Below, one piece after another: positions 8,626 to 17,009 of a stretch of 64,000 nucleotides of DNA. Position numbers and translations under genes: made by a program. The stretch comes from Streptomyces sp. TRM68367. Lineage in GTDB: Bacteria; Actinomycetota; Actinomycetes; Streptomycetales; Streptomycetaceae. The stretch lies in contig NZ_JACTVI010000030.1 in the NCBI RefSeq assembly GCF_014495685.1, positions 1 through 64,000 of the forward strand, in the 5' to 3' direction. Within the stretch, counting starts at the first letter, position 1, and each line of letters starts with the position of its first letter. The notes under the pieces are model-generated. The model did not search any database. It worked only from the letters and a program-made list of their open reading frames with translations, and had not been told where the DNA came from.

Positions 8626-9498
8626 TCAGCCGGCTCTGGCCAACAGATCGACGGCGAGCAACTCCTCACTCTCCGTCACACTTCCCGCACGCTGGGTCCG
8701 GACCCACGCCCGCTTGAGATGCAGATGAACCTCCGCCTCCCAGGTGAAGCCCATGCCGCCGTGTACCTGGAGGCAGTCGCGGGCGCCGCGTACGGCAGCC
8801 TCGTCGGCGAGCAGCCGGGCGGCGGCGATGTCGGCCGGGTCGGCGGTGACGGCGGCGGCGTACACGGCGGCGCGGGCCGTCTCCGTGCACACCAGCATCC
8901 CCGCGCACAGGTGGGCCACCGCCTGGAAGGCCCCGATCGGCCGTCCGAACTGCTCGCGGGCCCGGGCGTGTTGCGCCGCCAGGTCGCACGTGCGTCCAGC
9001 CGAGCCCAGTTGTTCGGCGGCGGTGAGGAGGACGGCGACGGGGTCGGGGGCGCTCCGCGCGCGCGTGCGGTGCAGCGGCGTCATCGGGTCGACCGATCGC
9101 AGCGGTACGGCACCGGAGGCGTCCCCGAGCACCGTGTCGGCCTCGCTCAGCCACTCCACCAGCGTGCCACCGGCGGCCGCCACGACCGCCTCTCCCGTGG
9201 CCGCGCCCGGCACGGTTCCGGCGGCCAGGTGGGTGGCGATGAGCGGGCCCGGCAGCAGGACCCGTCCGGCCTCCTCGAACGCCAACACGGCCTCGGGCAG
9301 GCCGAGCCCCACCCCGCCGTCGGCCTCCGGCAGCCGCAGCGCGAAGAACCCGGCCTCGCCGAGCGCCCGCCACAGCGCGCGGTCGAGGCCGGGAGCGTCC
9401 ACGGCCGCCCGCAGCGCCTCGCCGTCGAACCGGCGCGCGAGCAGCTGTCGTACGCCGTCCTGCAAGGCCCGCTGGTCCTCGGTGAGTTGGAAGCGCAT
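8626..9498 (-). CDS. Small acyl-CoA dehydrogenase subunit
   Basis: A 290-residue acyl-CoA dehydrogenase, about 90 residues shorter than usual because the middle beta domain is reduced. The N-terminal helices (LTEDQRALQDGVRQLLARRF) and C-terminal blocks REQFGRPIGAFQAVAH and QVHGGMGFTWE are kept. It begins 2 nt after the stop of the 377-residue subunit. Adjacent large/small pairs like this form alpha2-beta2 heterotetramers in actinobacterial steroid and branched-chain acyl-CoA catabolism, where one subunit carries the complete active site. That arrangement is inferred here. Confidence 0.87.
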   Translation of the reverse strand: MRFQLTEDQRALQDGVRQLLARRFDGEALRAAVDAPGLDRALWRALGEAGFFALRLPEADGGVGLGLPEAVLAFEEAGRVLLPGPLIATHLAAGTVPGAATGEAVVAAAGGTLVEWLSEADTVLGDASGAVPLRSVDPMTPLHRTRARSAPDPVAVLLTAAEQLGSAGRTCDLAAQHARAREQFGRPIGAFQAVAHLCAGMLVCTETARAAVYAAAVTADPADIAAARLLADEAAVRGARDCLQVHGGMGFTWEAEVHLHLKRAWVRTQRAGSVTESEELLAVDLLARAG

Positions 9499-9500
9499 GC

Positions 9501-10634
9501 TCACCGCCCCTTCGGCAGGCCGAGGATGCGTTCGGCGACGATGTTGTGCTGGATCTGCGAGGTGCCGGCGGCGATGGTGTACGAGAGGGAGGAGAGGCGG
9601 TCGAGACTCCAGGGGCGGTCGAGGTCGAGGCTGTCGGGGCCCAGGACGTCGGCGGCGGCGTCGTACAGCTCCTGACGCGCGTGTGAGTACGTCAGTTTGA
9701 AAACCGAACCCCCTACGCCGGGGACTGTGCCGGTCCGTTCCGCCTCGCTGACGTTCCATTGCGTGAGCCGCCACAGGGCCCGGAACTCGGCGTTCAGCCT
9801 GCCCAGCCGGCGGCGCAGCGCCGGGTCGTCCCAGCGGCCGTTGCGGCGGGCCTCGGCGGCGAGTTCACCCAGGACGCGGCGGCAGGCCACGACCTCGCCG
9901 ACGAAGGCCGTGCCGCGCTCGAAGGACAGGGTCACCATGGTGACCCGCCAGCCGTCGTTCTCCGCCCCCACCCGGCCCGCGACCGGCACCGGCACCTCGT
10001 CGAGGAACACCTCGGCGAACTCGTACGACCCGGCGAGGGTCTTCAGCGGCCGTACGGTGATGCCCGGCGCGTCCATGGGCATCGCGAGCCAGGTGATGCC
10101 CCGGTGCCTGGGCGCCTCGGGGTCGGTGCGCACCAACAGCTCGCACCAGTCGGCGACTTCGGCGTGCGAGGTCCAGATCTTGGACCCGTTCACCACATAC
10201 ACATCGCCCTCTCTACGCGCGCGCGTGCGCAGGGCCGCGAGGTCGGATCCGGCGTCCGGTTCGCTGAAGCCCTGGCACCAGACCTCCTCGCCGCGCAGGA
10301 TCGGCGGCAGCCAGCGCTCCCGCTGCTCGTCCGTCCCCTCGGCGGCGATGGTCGGCCCGGCGTGCAGCAGTCCGACGAAGTTCGCGCCCACATAAGGGGC
10401 GCCCGCCTTCTCCGTCTCCTCCAGGAAGACCATCCGGACGGTCGGGGAGACGTCCCAGTGGACGTCGCCGTACCCGGCGTCGTACAGCATCCGCTGCCAG
10501 CCGAGGTCGTAGGCGCGGCGCGCGGGCCAGTCGGCGGGGGACGGTGTGGCCGGCAGGGTGGGCAGCACCTTGGCCAGCCATTCCCGCAGCCGCGCGCGGA
10601 ACTCCTCCTCTTCGGGGGTGCACGAGAGGTCCAT
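9501..10634 (-). CDS. Acyl-CoA dehydrogenase, large subunit
   Basis: A 377-residue FAD-dependent acyl-CoA dehydrogenase. Visible blocks are WCQGFSEPDAGSDLA, KIWTSHAEVADWCELL, FERGTAFVG and the C-terminal AGTSQIQHNIVAERILGLP. ATG 10634 overlaps the amidohydrolase stop as ATGA, and the stop lies 2 nt before the small subunit, so amidohydrolase, large and small subunits form one coupled operon. It is paralogous to the 3983-5137 enzyme. Confidence 0.9.
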   Translation of the reverse strand: MDLSCTPEEEEFRARLREWLAKVLPTLPATPSPADWPARRAYDLGWQRMLYDAGYGDVHWDVSPTVRMVFLEETEKAGAPYVGANFVGLLHAGPTIAAEGTDEQRERWLPPILRGEEVWCQGFSEPDAGSDLAALRTRARREGDVYVVNGSKIWTSHAEVADWCELLVRTDPEAPRHRGITWLAMPMDAPGITVRPLKTLAGSYEFAEVFLDEVPVPVAGRVGAENDGWRVTMVTLSFERGTAFVGEVVACRRVLGELAAEARRNGRWDDPALRRRLGRLNAEFRALWRLTQWNVSEAERTGTVPGVGGSVFKLTYSHARQELYDAAADVLGPDSLDLDRPWSLDRLSSLSYTIAAGTSQIQHNIVAERILGLPKGR

Positions 10635-11824
10635 CAGAGGTCGAGGTCCAGCATGCGGATCGCGTTGCCCCGCATCAGCTTGTACACGGTCTCGTCGTCG
10701 AGGCCCTTCACATGGTCGAGGGCGACCTCCTTGGTGTGCGGGAAGGTCGAGTCGACGTGCGGGTAGTCGGTCTCGAAGGTGGCGTTGTCCCGGCCGACCA
10801 CGTCCAGCGAGGCGACGCCGTGCTTGTCGCGGAAGAAGCAGCAGAAGATCTGCCGGTAGTAGTACGCCGACGGCGGCTCGGGGATCGTCTCCCGGACCCC
10901 GCCCCAGGCGCGGTGCTCCTCCCAGACGTCGTCGGCGCGCTCCAGGGCGTACGGGATCCAGCCCATCTGGCCCTCGGAGTAGGCGAGTTTGAGCCGCGGG
11001 AAGCGCACCAGCACGCCGCTGAAGAGGTAGTCCATCATCGACGCCATCGCGTTGTTGAAGGACAGCGAGGCCTGGACGGCGGGCGGGGCGTCCGGCGAGG
11101 CGGCGGGCATCTGGGACGACGACCCGATGTGCATGTTGACGACCGTCCCGGTGTCCTGGCAGGCCGCGAAGAAGGGGTCCCAGTAGCCGGAGTGGATGGA
11201 CGGCAGCCCGAGGTGGGTGGGGATCTCGGAGAAGGTCACCGCCCTCACCCCGCGCGCGGCGTTGCGCCGGATCTCCGCGACGGCCAGCTCGATGTCCCAC
11301 AGCGGGATCAGGCACAGCGGGATCAGCCGCCCGCCGCTGCCCCCGCACCACTCCTCCACCATCCAGTCGTTGTAGGCGCGCACGCACGCGAGGGCGACCT
11401 CCTTGTCGTGCGCCTCGGCGAAGGTCTGCCCGCAGAACCTCGGGAAGCTGGGGAAGCACAGGGAGGCCTCGACGTGGTTGAGGTCCATGTCCTTCAGGCG
11501 TTCCTTGGGGTCCCAGCAGCCGGGCCGCATCTGCGCGCGCGTGATGCCCTCCAGCGTCATCTCGTCGCGGTCGAAGCCGACGGCGGCGATGTTGCGCTTG
11601 TACGGGAACTTCAGGTCCTCGTAGATCCACCAGTCGGTGGGCGGGCCGTCGGGGTCCATCGTGATCTGGTACTTGCCGCCGACGTAGGCGAGTTCCCCGA
11701 TGCCGGCGGTCAGGGCCTGAGGGCCGCGGTCCCGGTACTTCTTCGGCAGCCAGGTCTCGAAGAGGTGCGCGGGCTCGATCACATGGTCGTCGACGCTGAT
11801 GATGCGGGGCAGTTCCGTCGTCAT
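10634..11824 (-). CDS. Amidohydrolase family 2 metal-dependent hydrolase
   Basis: A 396-residue TIM-barrel protein of the ACMSD/amidohydrolase-2 group (PF04909), whose members hydrolyse or decarboxylate ring-derived substrates. The N-terminal strand SVDDHVIEP carries the first metal-ligand block (usually DxHxxxP-like). NMHIGSSSQ and FETDYPHVDSTFPH carry a later His and the catalytic Asp region. The Trp/Tyr-rich insert around residues 60-80 is typical of the actinobacterial catabolic clade. It is the first gene of the operon with the acyl-CoA dehydrogenase pair and is divergent from the CoA ligase. Confidence 0.88.
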   Translation of the reverse strand: MTTELPRIISVDDHVIEPAHLFETWLPKKYRDRGPQALTAGIGELAYVGGKYQITMDPDGPPTDWWIYEDLKFPYKRNIAAVGFDRDEMTLEGITRAQMRPGCWDPKERLKDMDLNHVEASLCFPSFPRFCGQTFAEAHDKEVALACVRAYNDWMVEEWCGGSGGRLIPLCLIPLWDIELAVAEIRRNAARGVRAVTFSEIPTHLGLPSIHSGYWDPFFAACQDTGTVVNMHIGSSSQMPAASPDAPPAVQASLSFNNAMASMMDYLFSGVLVRFPRLKLAYSEGQMGWIPYALERADDVWEEHRAWGGVRETIPEPPSAYYYRQIFCCFFRDKHGVASLDVVGRDNATFETDYPHVDSTFPHTKEVALDHVKGLDDETVYKLMRGNAIRMLDLDL

Positions 11825-11849
11825 GGGTCCCCTCCGCCGGACAGGTACT

Positions 11850-11868
11850 GATCTGATGGTGTGTCAGA
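11850..11868. promoter_or_regulatory. TetR-type operator, site 2
   Basis: ATCTGATGGTGTGTCAGAT has perfect 6-bp outer arms (ATCTGA/TCAGAT). It matches the site at 6205-6223 at 15 of 19 positions, including both outer arms apart from one base. It lies between the divergent amidohydrolase and CoA-ligase genes. Confidence 0.65.
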
Positions 11869-11876
11869 TAGCATCG

Positions 11877-11895
11877 TATCTGACGAGCCGTCAGC
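11877..11895. promoter_or_regulatory. TetR-type operator, site 3
   Basis: ATCTGACGAGCCGTCAGCC contains the perfect inverted repeat CTGACG-agc-CGTCAG. It lies 27 bp from site 2, close to the CoA-ligase start, so two dimers could bind on nearly the same face of the helix. Confidence 0.6.
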
Positions 11896-11911
11896 CAAGC
11901 AGGGGGCACAC

Positions 11912-13420
11912 ATGAACGAGACCCCGCACTCCCTGAGTTCCGCCCGCACACTGTGGGACCTGCTCGACCGGCGCGCCGCGCTCACACCCGAGCGCCCGCT
12001 CTTTCTCCAGGACGACCGCACGCTGACTTTCGGGGCTCTGCGCGCGCGTGCCGAGCGGGTCGCGGCGGGGCTGTACGGCATGGGCGTACGCGCCGGCACG
12101 GTCGTCGCCTGGCAGTTGCCCACCCGTATCGAGACGGCCGTGCTGTCCTTCGCGCTGGCCCGCCTGGGCGCCGTGCAGACGCCGGTCATCCCCTTCCACC
12201 GGGACCGCGAGGTCGGCTTCGCGCTGCGCGAGTCCAAGGCCGAGTTCTTCGCCGTACCCGGGGTGTGGCGGGGCTTCGACCACACCGAGATGGCGCGGCG
12301 GCTCGGCGCGAAGGGGGTCTTCGAGGCGTACGACGAGCTGCCCGAGGGCGACCCGCGCGCGCTGCCCGCCCCGCCCGCTGACGGCACAGCCGTCCGCTGG
12401 ATCTACTGGACCTCGGGCACCACCTCCGACCCCAAGGGCGTACTGCACACGGACCGCTCACTGATCGCGGGCGGCTCGTGCCTCGCGCACGCCCTGCGGC
12501 CCTCGGCGTCCGACGTCGGCTCGATCGCCTTCCCGTACGCGCACATCGGTGGGCCCGACTACACGGTGATGCTGCTGCTGTACGGCTTCCCGGCCGTGCT
12601 GTTCGAGCAGTTCGCGCTGCCGGACGCGCTGGAGGGGTACCGCGGGCACGGGGTGACGATGGCGGGCGGGTCGACCGCGTTCTACTCACTGTTCCTCGCC
12701 GAGCAGCGCAAGCAACCGGGAATCCCGGTCGTCCGGTCCTTGCGGCTGCTGGCGGGGGGCGGGGCGCCCAAGCCGCCGGAACTCTATTACACCGTCATAC
12801 GGGAGATGGGGGTGCGGCTCACGCACGGGTACGGCATGACCGAGGTGCCGATGATCACCATGGGGGCGCCGGAGGACGGTGACGAGTTGCTGGCGACGAC
12901 CGAGGGCCGGCCGCCGGAGGGCATGGAGATCCGGATCGTGGACGGGGAGGTGCGGCTGCGCGGGGAGGCGGTGTGCCAGGGGTACCTGGATCCGGCGCAG
13001 ACCGCCGAGGCCTTCGACGAGGAGGGGTTCCTGCGCACCGGTGACCTCGGGTATCTGACCGGCAGCGGGCACCTGGTGCTCACCGGGCGGCGCAAGGACG
13101 TGATCATCCGCAAGGCCGAGAACATCTCGGCGAAGGAGATCGAGGACCTGCTGCACCGGCATCCGGCGGTCGGAGACGTGGCGGTGATCGGACTGCCGGA
13201 TCCCGCGCGCGGGGAGCTGGTGTGCGCGGTGGTCGAACAGCCGCCGGGCGCCGACGCCTTGACGCTGGATGCGGTGACGGCGTATCTGCGCGCGGAAGGA
13301 CTGTCGGTGCACAAGCTGCCGGAGCGGCTGGAGGTGGTGGACGCCCTTCCGCGGGGCGAGACCCTGCGGAAGGTGCTCAAGTTCAAGCTGCGGGAGCGTT
13401 ATTCGGGTACGACAGCTTGA
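11912..13420 (+). CDS. Acyl-CoA synthetase (AMP-binding, class I adenylate-forming)
   Basis: A 502-residue ligase that activates a carboxylic acid as acyl-AMP and then acyl-CoA. Motifs in order: the P-loop variant YWTSGTTSDPKGVLH, then HGYGMTEVPM (A5), RTGDLGYL (A7), GRRKDVIIRKAENIS (A8 hinge) and a C-terminal LRKVLKFKLRER in which the usual PxTxxGKxxR Lys (A10) is represented by RKVLK. ATG 11912 is chosen because AGGGGG lies 6 bases upstream; the frame extends to 11861. It probably activates the entry substrate of the catabolic cluster. Confidence 0.9.
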   Translation: MNETPHSLSSARTLWDLLDRRAALTPERPLFLQDDRTLTFGALRARAERVAAGLYGMGVRAGTVVAWQLPTRIETAVLSFALARLGAVQTPVIPFHRDREVGFALRESKAEFFAVPGVWRGFDHTEMARRLGAKGVFEAYDELPEGDPRALPAPPADGTAVRWIYWTSGTTSDPKGVLHTDRSLIAGGSCLAHALRPSASDVGSIAFPYAHIGGPDYTVMLLLYGFPAVLFEQFALPDALEGYRGHGVTMAGGSTAFYSLFLAEQRKQPGIPVVRSLRLLAGGGAPKPPELYYTVIREMGVRLTHGYGMTEVPMITMGAPEDGDELLATTEGRPPEGMEIRIVDGEVRLRGEAVCQGYLDPAQTAEAFDEEGFLRTGDLGYLTGSGHLVLTGRRKDVIIRKAENISAKEIEDLLHRHPAVGDVAVIGLPDPARGELVCAVVEQPPGADALTLDAVTAYLRAEGLSVHKLPERLEVVDALPRGETLRKVLKFKLRERYSGTTA

Positions 13421-13423
13421 GCA

Positions 13424-13936
13424 CTACTCGGGGACGGTGAAGTAACGGGCGAAGGCGGGCACGATCTCCGCCTCGCTCACCTTTCCGTCGCCGTCCGTGT
13501 CGAGTGCCGCGGCGGCTGCCCGGGCGATGTTCTCGGGGACGCCGAGTACCTGGAGCACGCGCGCGGCGTCCGTGACGGTGGCCGCGCCGTCACCGTCGGT
13601 GTCGGCGACGTCGAGGGCCGCGTGCAGGAAAGGGCGGGCGATCTCGGCGAACCGGTCCGGGTTGTCGCGCAGCCGCTTGACCGCGCCGGTCACGAACTCC
13701 TCGCGCGTGATGCGCTGGTCGCCGTCGCGGTCCGCGATCCCCGCCATGCCCTGCCAGAACGCCTCCGCGCCGCCGTACAGGGCCTGTCCCTTGTCGGACC
13801 GGGCCGTGGTGCCGAACTCCGCGAGCAGCGCCTTGGCTGCTCCGCTGAAGTCCTCCCGGTCGATGTAGCCGTTGCCGTCCTGGTCGAAGGTGGCGAACCG
13901 GGCGGCGATCCTGCGCTCGTACTCGCTGCTGACCAT
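13424..13936 (-). CDS. EF-hand calcium-binding protein (calerythrin-like)
   Basis: A 170-residue cytoplasmic protein with four EF-hand loops: DQDGNGYIDRED, DRDGDQRITREE, DTDGDGAATVTD and DTDGDGKVSEAE. The second and fourth match the canonical DxDxD/N...E pattern; the third ends in D. Length and four-loop spacing match the calerythrin/sarcoplasmic calcium-binding group of actinomycetes, probable calcium buffers or sensors. The start at ATG 13936 follows GGAAC, and the upstream frame to 14080 lacks domain character. Its stop is 4 bp from the convergent CoA-ligase stop. Confidence 0.9.
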   Translation of the reverse strand: MVSSEYERRIAARFATFDQDGNGYIDREDFSGAAKALLAEFGTTARSDKGQALYGGAEAFWQGMAGIADRDGDQRITREEFVTGAVKRLRDNPDRFAEIARPFLHAALDVADTDGDGAATVTDAARVLQVLGVPENIARAAAAALDTDGDGKVSEAEIVPAFARYFTVPE

Positions 13937-14113
13937 GTCTGTTCCGGGCCGCCTTACGTCGGTGGGTGCGTCTCGCACGGAGCGTACGACGACGGGGGCC
14001 GTCCGGGAGGGGGAAAACGGCGTTTGTGCCAGGACCGGGGGAATTCTGGAACAACGATGTGGCAGAAACGAGATCCGCACCGTGTCCCTGGGGCCGGACT
14101 TGGGTGACCGAAG

Positions 14114-14494
14114 TCACGCCGAGAGGGGGTCGGCTTCCTCGCTGACGGCGGAGCTCACGTCCGGGTGGACGTCGAAGAGCCGGCGCACGCCCAGCGCGGC
14201 CAGCACCCTGTTGACGTGCGAACCCTCGGCGGCTCCGCGGGCCGGCAGGACCAGGCGCAGCCGACCCTGGCAGGAACGGATCAGCCGACGGGCGGCGATG
14301 AGGACGCCGACCCCGCTGGAATCGCAGAACAGAACCTCGGAGAGGTCGAGGACGAGACTGTGGCGGCCGTCGGCCACCGCGTCGTGCACCCGCTGACGCA
14401 GCACCGGCGACGTCACCAGATCCAGCTCGCCCGACACCCGGAGCACGGCCCATCCGCCCTGCTCGTCGCCGGTCACATTGAACGCCACCACCAT
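14114..14494 (-). CDS. STAS-domain anti-sigma factor antagonist
   Basis: A 126-residue SpoIIAA/RsbV-like protein. The phosphorylatable serine lies in LFCDSSGVGVL, the hallmark DSSG motif, after the beta-strand block AVLRVSGELDLVTSP. Such proteins bind and sequester RsbW-type kinases, freeing a sigma factor. ATG 14494 is chosen because AAGGG precedes it and the domain starts soon after. It is divergent from the sigma-factor gene across about 310 bp, suggesting it acts in the same switch. Confidence 0.88.
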   Translation of the reverse strand: MVVAFNVTGDEQGGWAVLRVSGELDLVTSPVLRQRVHDAVADGRHSLVLDLSEVLFCDSSGVGVLIAARRLIRSCQGRLRLVLPARGAAEGSHVNRVLAALGVRRLFDVHPDVSSAVSEEADPLSA

Positions 14495-14807
14495 GCCCTT
14501 CGTTCGCTGAAACGGAAGCCGCTCCTTCGCTTCCTTGCAGCGCGGCTGCCCAGCGGCCGTTCCCTGAAACACCGGGCGAGAAACGGATTCCTGTCAGGAA
14601 GGGCTTGTTTTAGTCGACTTCGATCCTGTTCGATCAGGTCTGATCGTGCGGGTGTCGGGTAGACGCGGCGCAGGGCTCGCACGCGTGGGTCTGCCGGGCC
14701 TGTACGCGCGCGTGCGGGGCCCACTACCACCTGCGGCTCTTCAGGGGGCGCACATTGCGTCAAGGGGGCGTGCCCTGTCAGTGGTGCCGACTACATTCGA
14801 GGAGACG

Positions 14808-15434
14808 GTGAGCACAGGCTGGACGCCGGAAGCCGGGAGAGGGGGCCGCATGGCGCCGAAGGACGTTCCGCCGCGGTGGGACCGCAAGATGCAGCAGCGG
14901 CTCGCCCGTGGGGAGGCGGCGGCGCTCGGTGAGCTCTACGACCGGTTCGCCTCCCTCGTGCACGGCCTCGCCCATCGCGTCCTCGGCGACGAGCGCGCCG
15001 CCGACGGCATCACCCGCGACGTCTTCGCCCACGTCTGGGAGCATCCCGACAGCTACGACCCCAGGCAGGGCCCGCTGCGTTCGTGGGTGGCCGGGCTGAC
15101 CCACCGGCTGGCCGTGCAGCGGCTGCGGGCCAACGAGACCGCGGCGCTGGCCCGCGGGGGCGGCGGCTCCGCGGAGGAGCTGGAGCGCCGGGTGCGCCGT
15201 GCCTCGGTCGCCGCCCGCGCCGACTACATCGTCACGTCCATGCCGAGGCCGCTGCGAGCCGCCCTGGAGCAGGCCTACTTCCAGCGCCGCGACTACCGCC
15301 AGACCGCCGCCGACCTCGGCGTCACGGAGGACGAGGCCCGCCGCCGCCTCCGCCTCGGCCTGCAACTCCTGTCCACCGCCCACAACACCGAGTCCCCGGG
15401 CGCCCCGCCGCCCGGATACGGGGGTGCGGCGTGA
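14808..15434 (+). CDS. ECF-like RNA polymerase sigma factor
   Basis: A protein of 208 residues. Region 2 covers LYDRFASLVHGLAHRVLGDE to SWVAGLTHRLAVQRLR, with the DPRQGPLRSW core-binding/-10 segment. Region 4 is LRAALEQAYFQRRDYRQTAADLGVTEDEARRRLRLGL. Region 3 is absent, as in the ECF/SigK-like group. Two starts are plausible: GTG 14808 behind GAGGAG, and ATG 14850 behind GGAGAGGGGG. The stop overlaps the next gene as GTGA, so sigma factor and anti-sigma protein are translationally coupled. Confidence 0.88.
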   Translation: MSTGWTPEAGRGGRMAPKDVPPRWDRKMQQRLARGEAAALGELYDRFASLVHGLAHRVLGDERAADGITRDVFAHVWEHPDSYDPRQGPLRSWVAGLTHRLAVQRLRANETAALARGGGGSAEELERRVRRASVAARADYIVTSMPRPLRAALEQAYFQRRDYRQTAADLGVTEDEARRRLRLGLQLLSTAHNTESPGAPPPGYGGAA

Positions 15435-16900
15435 ACGAGGCGGGACGGTTCGAGCCGTACGAGGGCGACGGCGAGGGGGAGCCGCCAGGGGGCGGGCGGG
15501 GTGTGCCGGGACCGGCGGGCGGTGTGCCGGGATCCGCGGGTGATCCGGGGGCGGGTGCGCATGGGCCAGGGGGTAGCGGCTCGGGCCGGGCCGGGCCGGC
15601 CGGTGAGTCGGGGTTCGGACGCGGTCAGGTGGGAGGCGGTGGCTCGGGCGGGGCGGAGAGCGGTGGCGGGCGGGAGCCGGAGCGGCCGCCCCGTATACCG
15701 ATGCCGCGTGCTTCCGTCGAGGACAGTGGGCGGCCGTTGCCCTCGCTGGAGGAGTTGGGTGAGCCGGCGCAGCGGCCGGTACCGCTCGTGCTGGAGCACC
15801 GGGTGCTGACGTCGCTGCTGGGTGCCTGGGCGCTGGCCGCGTGTTCGCCGGAGGAGACGGCCGCCGTCGAGGAGCACCTCGGCGAGTGCGGCTCCTGCGC
15901 GGAGGAGGCGCTGCGGCTGCGCGATGCGGTGGGCCTGCTGCACCCGGCCGAGAGTCTCGACCTGAACCCTGCGCTGCGCGCGCGTGTCCTGGAGGCCTGC
16001 CTGGAGCGGCGCCCGCCGCGCATCCCGGTGCCGGAGTGGGCCGCCTCGTACGACGCCGAGACCGCGCGACTGGACGCGCTGCTGCAGGACTTCGGGGACT
16101 CCGAGTGGCACGCGCCGGTGCGGCTGCGGTGGTTCGAGGCCGACGAGGAGACGACCCGGCGTACGACCGTCGCCGGGGTCATCGCGCACCTGCTGACGGT
16201 CGACGGCCTGGTCGCGGTCGCCCTGGGCCTGGAGGACCCGCTCGGCGACGTGCCGACGGCGGCGCCGACGCCGGGGGCGCGGACGGAGGCGTACTGGCGG
16301 GCGTCGTGCTTTCCGCGGACGCGGTCGGTGCGGGCGCCGTGGCGGGAACAGAGCCACAACATCGTGCGGACGGTGGGTTTCACCGGCAGCGGCGCCGGGC
16401 GGATGCCGGTGTCGTACGGCGACTTCGAACTGCCGCTGCGTGACGCGATGCTGGACCGGGCCTTCGAGTGCTGGGTGCACGCGGAGGACATCGCCGAGGC
16501 GGTGGACTATCCGTACGAGGCGCCGTCGGGGCGTCATCTGCACGGCATCATCGATCTTGCGGCGCGGATGCTGCCGGGGGCGCTGGCCGCGCGGCGGCGG
16601 GCCGGGCTGGCGGCGCCGGCGGGACCGCAGCGGCACCTGGTGGCGGCGGGTGAGCCGGGCCGGACCCTGCGGCTGGAGATCGAGGGCTCCGGTTGTGGTG
16701 AGTGGCTGATCCCCCTGGACTCCCCGGCGGCGGTCGGCTCCGCGGAGCACGAGGTGGCCCATGTGGCGTTGGACTGCGTGGAGTTCTGCCGGCTGGCGGC
16801 GGGCCACGTGTCTCCTGCGGAGGCGGCAGCGGGGCAGGTGGGTGACCGGGAGGCGATCAGAGACGTGCTGTTCGCTGCGGCGGGGTTGAGCCGGATGTAG
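15431..16900 (+). CDS. Zinc-finger anti-sigma factor fused to MDMPI-type domain
   Basis: A 489-residue protein. Residues 1-90 are a Gly/Pro-rich low-complexity leader. A zf-HC2 anti-sigma domain follows (ACSPEETAAVEEHLGECGSCAEE, HxxxCxxC zinc site). A mycothiol-dependent maleylpyruvate isomerase N-terminal-like (DinB fold) domain occupies most of the rest, roughly residues 205-480, with HAEDIAEAVDYP. There is no membrane segment, so it acts in the cytoplasm. The GTGA overlap with the sigma gene indicates it controls that sigma factor. A redox or thiol signal is possible through the zinc site, but that is inference. Confidence 0.88.
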   Translation: MNEAGRFEPYEGDGEGEPPGGGRGVPGPAGGVPGSAGDPGAGAHGPGGSGSGRAGPAGESGFGRGQVGGGGSGGAESGGGREPERPPRIPMPRASVEDSGRPLPSLEELGEPAQRPVPLVLEHRVLTSLLGAWALAACSPEETAAVEEHLGECGSCAEEALRLRDAVGLLHPAESLDLNPALRARVLEACLERRPPRIPVPEWAASYDAETARLDALLQDFGDSEWHAPVRLRWFEADEETTRRTTVAGVIAHLLTVDGLVAVALGLEDPLGDVPTAAPTPGARTEAYWRASCFPRTRSVRAPWREQSHNIVRTVGFTGSGAGRMPVSYGDFELPLRDAMLDRAFECWVHAEDIAEAVDYPYEAPSGRHLHGIIDLAARMLPGALAARRRAGLAAPAGPQRHLVAAGEPGRTLRLEIEGSGCGEWLIPLDSPAAVGSAEHEVAHVALDCVEFCRLAAGHVSPAEAAAGQVGDREAIRDVLFAAAGLSRM

Positions 16901-16928
16901 GGGCGGGTTGCAGGGTGGGACCAGTGGG

Positions 16929-16990
16929 CCGCCCTCAAAGGGGCGCGGGGAACTGCGCGATCAACCACGTACAACCCGCAGTCGCCCCAC
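16929..16990. repeat. Dispersed intergenic repeat, copy B
   Basis: CCCTcaaAGGGGCGCGGGG followed by AACTGCGCGATCAACCACG and TACAACCCGCAGTCGCC. It has the same architecture as copies A, C and D and sits between convergent genes. Confidence 0.7.
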
Positions 16991-17009
16991 AACGGATGAA
17001 CGCGAACGA

